DNA from: Pythium myriotylum
Lineage: Eukaryota > Oomycota > Peronosporomycetes > Pythiales > Pythiaceae
Length of the DNA stretch: 64,000 bases
NCBI GenBank assembly: GCA_023091665.1
Contig: JALJCQ010000008.1
Span: 1,116,001 to 1,180,000, forward strand
Direction of reading: 5' to 3'
The translations under genes were made by a program, and so were the position numbers. Positions within the stretch are counted from its first letter, which is position 1. Every line of letters begins with the position of its first letter. The notes under the pieces were generated by a model. The model worked only from the letters and a program-made list of their open reading frames with translations, ran no database searches and had not been told where the DNA came from. Shown here one piece after another: positions 57,888 through 64,000 of this stretch.

Positions 57888-59412
57888 CAGTCCGGGACAC
57901 GGCTATAGCCGCACCTGGATCTTCAAGACCACACTACTTTTTACAATTCTGAAAATACCATCGGAATCGTCTTCATCCAAAAACCCAGAATCCACTCCCG
58001 AGTTGGGTGGAAAGCATCAGCATCAATTCAAACGTGACAAGATAACCTAAATCAGTGTGACATTTCTATAGCCGCATTTTGGATGTCGACGCAATTTTCC
58101 ATTTTCGCGCTGCCATTCTCGTAATTTGTTTATTCGGCTGGAATCGCGCGAAAACCACGCGCGCACTGGTCTTTCTCACGGTCCAAGATGCCACGCGGAA
58201 CCGTGTTGACGCCCTTCGAGCATGGGAAGATTGAGCAACTCCTGAAGGAGGGGTTTTCGATTCGCCAAACGGCGCTGAAGATCATGCGGAGCGATAAAGC
58301 TGTTCGTAACTACCTAAAGTCGGTTGCTTTGCGTTCGATAGGGCACTCGCAAGAGCCCGCCCCGCCAAAAAAGACACGCGTCCAGCGCCGAGTGATACGA
58401 CGCATTTATAGGATGGCTATCAAGGACAATCTAAGCTCTCGAAAGATCGCACACGCGCTTGGGAACACTTTATCCTACCGTACAGTGCTCCGCGTGCTGT
58501 CAGCTGCGGAGTTTATTCGTTACGCGAAGCGAAAACCCTCTCCGGCCATCAAGAAGCACCATAAGGCTGCCCGGCTCACTTTCGCAACCAAAAAAGCCAC
58601 AAAGGGGCGCTATTGGAGGCGCGTGGTGTTTTCGGACGAAAAGAAGTTTAATTTGGACGGTCCTGATGGGTTCCGCTACTACTGGGAGGACCTCCGCAAG
58701 AAGCCTGAGCTCCAGTCCCGGCGCGTGTGTGGTGGCGGGAGCGTGATGGTGTCGGCTGAGATCAACTGGTACGGAGAAACTGAGCTCGTAGTTCTATTTG
58801 GAAAACAGGACTCTGCTGCCTACCAACGAACGCTGTCGTCTGCGTTCCTCCCGTTCATGCAAAAACTCAGCTCGGAGCATGGGGTTTCCAGACCGATTTT
58901 TCAACAAGACAACGCATCTATTCACGCCTCCAGCTCCACCAAAGACTCTCTACGACAGCAGTCATTCCATACGATGGAGTGGCCGGCCAAGAGCCCCGAT
59001 TTGAACCCAATCGAAAACGTCTGGGGGCATCTAGCGCGGATGGTCTACGCCGGTGGGCGCCAGTTCGACTCCCGTGAGCAACTCCTCAAGCAAACCAAGA
59101 CTTCGTGGCTACAGATCGAGCAATCTTACATCCAAACGCTTGTTGGAAGCAGGTCCACTCGCATCATCCAGGTCATCCTACGACACGGCGCTTCGATCGA
59201 CAACTAGCGCCAAGTTCATGCAATGCGGCTATAGAAATGTCACACTGATTTAGGTTATTTTGTCACGTTTGAATTGATGCTGATGCTTTCCACCCAAATC
59301 GGGAGTGGATTCTGGGTTTTTGAATGAAGACGATTCCGATGGTATTTTCAGAATTGTAAAAAGTAGTGTGGTCTTGAAGATCCAGGTGCGGCTATAGCCG
59401 TGTCCCGGACTG
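57888..59412 (+). mobile_element. Tc1/mariner element 2, intact, IR/DR ends
   Basis: 1525 bp with 191-bp terminal inverted repeats (57888-58078 and 59222-59412) that differ at only three positions. Each repeat carries two direct copies of CTATAGCCGCA, one near the outer end (57903-57913) and one at the inner end (58066-58076), the IR/DR layout known from Sleeping Beauty-type Tc1 elements. The flanks are TG on both sides where TA is expected. It contains one intact transposase gene. Confidence 0.92.
58188..59207 (+). CDS. Tc1 (DD34E) transposase, intact
   Basis: 339-residue cut-and-paste transposase with an uninterrupted frame. N-terminal helix-turn-helix (TPFEHGKIEQLLKEGFSIRQ with AVRNYLKS), second DNA-binding helix-turn-helix (SSRKIAHALG to YRTVLRVL), then the catalytic domain: D in VVFSDEKKFNLDGPDG, D in IFQQDNASIHAS, E in SPDLNPIENVWG with 34 residues between the last two. 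The gene sits centrally between near-identical terminal repeats with about 110 bp on its left and 15 bp on its right. The start ATGCCACGC is the first in frame. This is the one complete autonomous DNA transposon in the window. Confidence 0.93.
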   Translation: MPRGTVLTPFEHGKIEQLLKEGFSIRQTALKIMRSDKAVRNYLKSVALRSIGHSQEPAPPKKTRVQRRVIRRIYRMAIKDNLSSRKIAHALGNTLSYRTVLRVLSAAEFIRYAKRKPSPAIKKHHKAARLTFATKKATKGRYWRRVVFSDEKKFNLDGPDGFRYYWEDLRKKPELQSRRVCGGGSVMVSAEINWYGETELVVLFGKQDSAAYQRTLSSAFLPFMQKLSSEHGVSRPIFQQDNASIHASSSTKDSLRQQSFHTMEWPAKSPDLNPIENVWGHLARMVYAGGRQFDSREQLLKQTKTSWLQIEQSYIQTLVGSRSTRIIQVILRHGASIDN

Positions 59413-59546
59413 TGGGACAACAACTGGGATTTGTGCATTGTCTGAGCCTGTCACAGTTTCCTCATCATTTTGGTGCCATAAAAGCAGAGGGGAAAAGTAA
59501 CGTACTCGCTTGTGTCGGGGGCTGTTAATTCTATCACCCCCTCCCC
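59413..59546. other. No supported gene
   Basis: Right flank of Tc1 element 2, ending in a C-rich tract. Confidence 0.5.
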
Positions 59547-59945
59547 CTGGAGTACCTAGATGAGGCACAGGACGCGTTCAAGGAGGCGTTCCAAAGAGAC
59601 ATACCCCGCAGCTCGGTTGGGAGAATCGCTCACGCGTTTAGGCTCACGTGGAAGGTCCTGGGGAGGCGGGGTATGAATAATTAAAGCTTTAAATAAATCT
59701 CCTGGGTGGGGTGGAGGGGGAGGGGGAAATGCATATTACACCTTCCGATTCGTCAAGGACCTGAGCCTTATAGATTAGCACTACGGAGACTTCGTCTTCA
59801 TCGACGAGGTTGGGTTTGAAAACAGCGGGATTCTTCGAAAGTACGGCTATTGCGTCAAGGAACAGACGCTTGCAATTCGCGGTGATTTCCTGTGCAAATC
59901 ACGCGTGTCGATACTCACATTTCTCGGGGTCTTCGGAATACTTCC
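59547..59945 (+). pseudogene. Tc1/mariner-like (DDE_3) transposase remnant
   Basis: Two pieces: LEYLDEAQDAFKEAFQRDIP with RIAHAFRLTWKVLGRRG (59547-59670), then, after a G-rich gap, HYGDFVFIDEVGFENSG, ILRKYGYCVKEQTLAIRGDF and RVSILTFLGVFG (59778-59945). FVFIDEVGF contains the first catalytic D of a DDE_3 domain. The second D and E regions are missing and the pieces are separated by stops. A different lineage from Tc1 elements 1 and 2. Confidence 0.55.
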
Positions 59946-60162
59946 TCCGTCCGAAAACATAAGATGTGGTTTGGGTTAAACTTCTGGATTAAGGCCGATT
60001 TAGCGGTTTTTTGCTCCTTGATTGGGCAAAAGAAAGAAGATTTTTTTGTGGTTCTTTTGGTGTGGTTTCCGCGAGATTCTGATTAGTCCTTCCGGAGTGG
60101 CGTCCATTTGAGTTCGACGCAACCCAGTCATTTTTCCTTTGACCCTACGGCGACAACACACC

Positions 60163-61502
60163 ATGGCCCCTCCGACCCCAAAAACAAAGCAGAAACGGAA
60201 GAGCCTCAAATCCGAAGAGAAGGCTGCCGCGGTTGCGTTCCTTTTGCGTCAGCGTGCAGTTGGAGACCCCTTACGGGGCGATAGCTGAATGTGCTGTCAA
60301 TTTCGGCTGTAGCAATGATCAGATCTCGCGTTTGTGGCGGCGCACGGTGAGGGCCATTCAAGAAGGCAAACCTATTGACTATGAGAGTGGGAGGAAGGGT
60401 AGAAGCGGCCCAAGTCGCTGCTGACGGAGGAGTTGCGTGCCGACTTCGGCCATGCCATTGAACTTATCCCCTTGGAGGACAGGACAGACATTCGCACTTT
60501 AGCGAATATTCTCGGTATTGCAAATCTACGTTGCACGATTACTTGCTCGCTGGAGTCTTCAGGCGCCACACTGCTGATGCCAAGCCAATGCTGACGGACT
60601 TCCAGCGTGCTCAACGAGTGAAATTTGCTCTCAAATTTGTTCATGACGGGGGTGTAAGTGGCCTGCGATTCGATGGCATGATGGATCGTGACCATTTGGA
60701 CGAAAAATGGTTCTATCTGGCAAAAGAAAAACAACGTTTCTTTCTCTCGGAACACGAAGAGGTCCCGCACCTCATGATCAAGAACAAGAATTTCATCATC
60801 AAGGTCATGTTCTTAGTTGCTGTGGCGAGACCTCTACTCGACGCTGTGTCTGGGATGGAAAGATCGGTCTCTGGCCCTTTGCAGTCTTTGAGCCCGTGGA
60901 AAGATCAAGCAAGAACCGTCCAGCTGGTACTTTCGAGATGAAGACCTACACAGTTGATCGTGATATCTATCGGCAGTGCCTATGCAAAATGGTTATTCCA
61001 GCAATCAAGCGTGTTTGGCCTTCTGGAAAACGATTTGTCCTACAACCCCCCCCCCCCCCCCCCCCTGTCTCCGCCTCTGACACGGTAGTCGTTGCAGCTC
61101 TCAAGGATGGTAGGTGGGATGCCAGCATCGATCCCCAACCAGCGAATTCTCCAGTTTACAACGTTCTTGATCTTGGATTTTTTTGCCTCCATCCAACCTC
61201 TTCAGCGCCGAAAAAAGGCCAAAACCATCGAACGATTAGTCGACAACGTTGATGAAGCCTTCCGCGAGATGGCCATGAGAAGTATCGATCGCGTTTTCAT
61301 GATACTACAGTCAGTTCTTGAGGCATCAATGAATGCTGATGGTGGAAACAAGTACGCAATTCCCCATCTCGGTAAAGATCGTCTTGTCCATTGTAATGGA
61401 CTGTTACCTCCAACATTGAAGTACAGCACGAAGATTCATGAGAAAGCTCGTCATTTCTTAAGTTCGTATGAGAATGACGCTAACAAGGAAAATCGAACCT
61501 AA
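60163..61502 (+). pseudogene. Plant-type mariner (DD39D-like) transposase, decayed
   Basis: Begins MAPPTPKTKQKRKSLKSEEK and continues through several frames: TPYGAIAECAVNFGCSND, LTEELRADFGHAIELIPLED, LTDFQRAQRVKFALKFVHDG, HLDEKWFYLAKEKQRFFLS with the first catalytic D, IKNKNFIIKVMFLVAVARP, WDGKIGLWPFAVFEPVER, then NSPVYNVLDLGFFCLHP and a C-terminal part ending at 61502. HLDEKWFY, KVMFL-AVARP, DGKIG-WPF and NVLDLGFF are hallmarks of plant-type mariner transposases. A run of 20 C (61046-61065) sits where the second catalytic QQDNA motif belongs, and the third D is V (SPVYN for SPDLN). At least three frameshifts. Confidence 0.8.
61046..61065. repeat. Poly-C run of 20
   Basis: Located exactly where the second catalytic motif of the mariner transposase should be. 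Confidence 0.9.
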
Positions 61503-61539
61503 CGCTTATATTCCGGACAAGCTGTAGTACGGACCACCG

Positions 61540-61830
61540 CTTATATTTTCGGACGGAGGAAGCACTCGACATCTACAACACGGGGGGGGGGGGGGGGGGG
61601 GTACGTTCGCTTTTCATCAGTTCTTTCACATTTGCCGCGATTTTGCGTACTCCCAGAAAGGCGTTGCCCGCCAGTATCCAGGCCCAACTCGGTCTGGATC
61701 ATGGACGGTACTCCCATCCATCGGCACCCGCAATCCCGCACTTCCTGGACAGTATTGGAGTCGTTGTCATCTTTCTACCGGCTTATAGTCCATTTTTAAC
61801 CCCATTGGGTATATCTTCGGGTACAAGCGG
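61540..61830 (+). pseudogene. DDE transposase fragment (C-terminal motif)
   Basis: Shifted frames read VWIMDGTPIHRHPQ, then IPHFLDSIGVVVIFLPAYSPFL and a degraded IGYIFG. The order D...H, viFLPAYSPF and N-P-x-E position resembles the second and third catalytic motifs of DDE_3 transposases. Preceded by a run of 20 G at 61582-61601. No intact frame. Confidence 0.55.
61582..61601. repeat. Poly-G run of 20
   Basis: Uninterrupted run within the DDE fragment region. Confidence 0.9.
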
Positions 61831-61853
61831 CGTGGCTGAAACGTTTCGAGGTT

Positions 61854-62411
61854 TCAACGTTTTTCACACGTCTCGTGTGTTTGGGCTCTGTGGGTGGAAA
61901 ATCCAAGGTCATTTCGATCCAAGCGGTCTGATGTCATCGTGATAAGCGACAGGTTCCTGATGTTGGTGACATGGAGGTCAGGTCCAATGGTGAGGACGAC
62001 ATGGGGTACATTGATATACGAGAATAGATAGCCAATGATTGTAATGCATTTTTTGTAGTGCTTGAGCCTGCCAAACTTGCCAAATTGCGTGCTCGGTTTC
62101 GAGATATTCTCCATGCTTGTAAGTGGAGCGACCGAATCCTCGAGAGAAAGAGGAGTTTGATGTAGCGGGACCGGTCCCCCAAGGACCTTCCCGGAGGCAA
62201 CGGGAAACACAATCGGTCTTAACTCACTTTTGGAAAATTCCAAACCAACTATATTGCTGCCCAAAATACGGAAAATCAAAAACGATCTTAACTTAACCCC
62301 CCATTCACACACGTTGGAGGCTCCAACATGAAGAATTGACACATGTCGGCGCCGCCAACATGATGGCAGCTGTTTGCTTGTCTCACTATCGAAATCCACG
62401 ATTCTATACAA
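61854..62411 (-). other. Unrecognised ORF
   Basis: 185 codons starting MYRIVDFDSETSKQLP. No motif recognised and composition looks non-coding; it may be a chance ORF. Confidence 0.15.
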
Positions 62412-62514
62412 ACTTCACATACATCTTTTCCGGATCGCGCGTGTTGGCCTGTCTTTGTTTGCGGTGGCTTAGGTGACCGTTCCGTCTTCCGAGCCCTGTG
62501 ATGGGTACGAAGTA

Positions 62515-62555
62515 CATCCCCTGGTACCGGTACAGTGTACCAGTACCATGGGATG
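62515..62555. repeat. 41-bp near-perfect palindrome
   Basis: Arms of 20 bp around a central G (62535), two mismatches; contains GGTACCGGTACA and TGTACCAGTACC. Confidence 0.9.
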
Positions 62556-62590
62556 TGCTTGCTGGAGCTTCATGTTGGAGCTTCAAATGT

Positions 62591-63739
62591 TCAAACGGGT
62601 GAGCGCGAAGATTGCGATCGGAGCACGACGTCGGGGAGGAGATCGAAAGCAAAGATGGTGTCGAAGCGAAAGCCGGAAGATTCGTGATCTTCAAGGCCAG
62701 AGAGCACCGACTGCCACGATGTTGACAACACGTTCTTGAGCCCCTCAATCTGCTCTCGCAGCTCGTTGATATGACGCGCGTGTTCATCGCGCTCTTGTTT
62801 CAGCACTTGGATCTCTGCATGCATCGACGCGAAGAGATCGCTGTTTTCATGTGCGCTGGCCGCGAAGCTTGATTTCAACTGTCGAACGGTCTCCACGAGA
62901 GCTTTCTGCGGATCCTGGACCACTCTTCCGACAGAAGACCTCCTCCCGACCCGCCCCGCCAAGAGTTCGACTTGGTAGATCGCCTCCCGAAGGGCTACGG
63001 GTAGAACTGTTCCTCTGAGAAACAGGCTCTGGACACACTCGTCCAGCACGGGTGAACCTGGAATGCACACGGGGCACTGATCACTCCTTCGCACGGCACA
63101 CGGCAGGCTCAACTCGACGCACAACCTGTGCACTGCAATTTTGGAACCGAGAGTGTTGGTCTTGGCGAAGTCCGAGCCGCGGGCGCGAATGTTGCTACTC
63201 CACAACTTCGGATGTTCAGCGTAGTTTTTCATGAACACTTGCCATGCATCGTCGAAAGCTTGACGGCTGAGGAGTGGTTTTCGAATGTAGAGTCTCCACA
63301 TGAAGAACAGCTCCAGCACTTCCCACTTCTTCTCGCGCTCGTCTTGCTCATCTTGATCTCCAGCGATCAGATCACCGAAGTCCAGTCGCAGCAGTCCTTC
63401 AATCGTAAAGTCTGTCAGAGAATCGTCACCGAATGCAATCTCATCACCGATCAGTCCACTCAGCCACGGTGTTTGCTCTGGCGTCGACTCAAACACAGCC
63501 CCCCCCCCCCCCCCAAAGGCAGCTTTGGGAGAACCCGCATTTGCGAGCGATGGCGTGTTGTTTGAAGGTTGGACCTCCAAACTACCATCACCAAGCGAGC
63601 CGGCGCCAGGCGTTGTTTGGTCGGGCAGCGTCGGGCGTTCACGGAGCGATGCAGGATGCGATGAGTCTTCCGCACGCGCTTCGAGGATGCGGTCCTGGTC
63701 CAATCTCGTTGTGAGCTGGTCAGGTGTGCTCTGCTCCAT
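62591..63739 (-). CDS. Hypothetical coiled-coil protein (382 aa)
   Basis: Open frame; I choose the Met at 63739 (MEQSTPDQLTTRLDQDRIL). The frame extends upstream without a stop to 63994, so an earlier start or upstream exon is possible (Met at 63787). Visible: an acidic, proline/serine-rich N-terminal third with a Gly5 stretch coded by a C/G run; a central folded-looking region KKWEVLELFFMWRLYIRKPL, AFDDAWQVFMKNYAEHPKLW and CPVCIPGSPVLDECV; and a C-terminal heptad-like segment ALVETVRQLKSSFAASAHEN to INELREQIEGLKNVL, probably a coiled coil. I do not recognise the family; it could be a host gene or the gag-like ORF of a retroelement. Surrounded by transposon debris. Confidence 0.45.
   Translation of the reverse strand: MEQSTPDQLTTRLDQDRILEARAEDSSHPASLRERPTLPDQTTPGAGSLGDGSLEVQPSNNTPSLANAGSPKAAFGGGGGAVFESTPEQTPWLSGLIGDEIAFGDDSLTDFTIEGLLRLDFGDLIAGDQDEQDEREKKWEVLELFFMWRLYIRKPLLSRQAFDDAWQVFMKNYAEHPKLWSSNIRARGSDFAKTNTLGSKIAVHRLCVELSLPCAVRRSDQCPVCIPGSPVLDECVQSLFLRGTVLPVALREAIYQVELLAGRVGRRSSVGRVVQDPQKALVETVRQLKSSFAASAHENSDLFASMHAEIQVLKQERDEHARHINELREQIEGLKNVLSTSWQSVLSGLEDHESSGFRFDTIFAFDLLPDVVLRSQSSRSPV
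63499..63514. repeat. Poly-C run of 16
   Basis: Codes for five glycines on the minus strand inside the hypothetical protein without breaking its frame. Confidence 0.9.
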
Positions 63740-64000
63740 GAGTGGCTTCAAAAATGGGAAGAAGCAAGGAGATGCGGATTCTGGCATCCCTCGGCTGATC
63801 CAACACAAGGAATGATTGGTCACAGCTTTATTCGAGAGCCAATCACTGACGCCTTCCCCTCGCACGACATCAATGACTGTTCCGAAGCGTCGGTTCCATC
63901 GGTCCCATCGACGCTTCGTGTTGGATTTGTGATGGTGACGGCTCAAGAAGTGGTACCTTGGAACCGCCCTTCTGCTACAAGTTGCTTCCTTCACGGTGGC
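63740..64000. other. Upstream flank of the hypothetical ORF
   Basis: Minus-strand frame stays open but with no convincing protein features (WDRWNRRFGTVIDVV and so on). May be 5' untranslated sequence, an exon, or an extension of the gene. Confidence 0.3.

Noticed and set aside
59250..59438. Matching ORFs at 57835-58050 and 59250-59438
   Set aside because: They are the two terminal inverted repeats of Tc1 element 2 read outward, not genes.
1..64000. Host protein-coding gene cluster or biosynthetic pathway
   Set aside because: Apart from one tRNA and one unrecognised ORF, every long frame is retrotransposon or transposase sequence.

Overview
This 64 kb window is eukaryotic and consists almost entirely of mobile DNA. 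Nothing prokaryotic is visible: no operons, Shine-Dalgarno sites or CRISPR. Copia, chromodomain Gypsy, Tc1, plant-type mariner, pogo, Harbinger-like and piggyBac-like sequences occur together with a eukaryotic tRNA-Arg(CCT). This fits an oomycete-like (Aphanomyces/Saprolegniales-type) genome, but that is a guess from element repertoire and not a search result.

Region 1 (1-48282) is a nest of one Ty1/copia family, called family 1 here. Its LTRs run TG...CA and are 329-401 bp. It has one gag-pol ORF, a GAGGGGGAG polypurine tract, and a primer binding site complementary to the anticodon arm of initiator tRNA-Met. I label the copies A-J. A (428-5480, minus) sits in a second, related copia element (family 2, 1-427 plus 5481-6340) with target duplication GACCC. 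B (plus) and C (minus) are near full length. D-E-F-G-H (18438-38724, plus) is a head-to-tail array sharing single LTRs. I-J (38752-48282, minus) is a two-unit array, also sharing an LTR, inserted in a Gypsy integrase with target duplication GTGGA. Fragments of other family-1 copies lie at 6341-6811, 11851-12929 and 17979-18437. A, B, C, F, I and J keep a complete gag-PR-IN-RT-RH ORF. E and G carry an identical in-frame deletion of the integrase core. D is cut at the end of RT, and H is cut in RT where it meets Gypsy sequence.

Region 2 (48283-64000) is older, mixed transposon debris. In order it holds: a chromodomain Gypsy pol end; a Harbinger-like fragment; a piggyBac-like MITE with TTAA duplication; tRNA-Arg(CCT) at 51318-51390; a helix-turn-helix transposase remnant; two back-to-back fold-back sequences near 53.2 kb; a Tc1 element with one nonsense codon; a decayed pogo-like transposase; a structured inverted repeat at 57.1-57.6 kb; a Tc1 element with an intact transposase and IR/DR ends; a Tc1-like remnant; a plant-type mariner pseudogene; another DDE remnant; and an unrecognised coiled-coil ORF (62591-63739, minus). 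Four long poly-G/poly-C runs lie in this half.

The most notable signals are in family 1. The gag-pol start codon lies inside the primer binding site. Two primer-site forms differ by exactly GGTT. The array alternates integrase-plus and integrase-minus units. One junction lacking the polypurine tract recurs at four LTRs in both orientations. Near-identical repeats like these are easily mis-assembled, so the array layout needs long-read confirmation.
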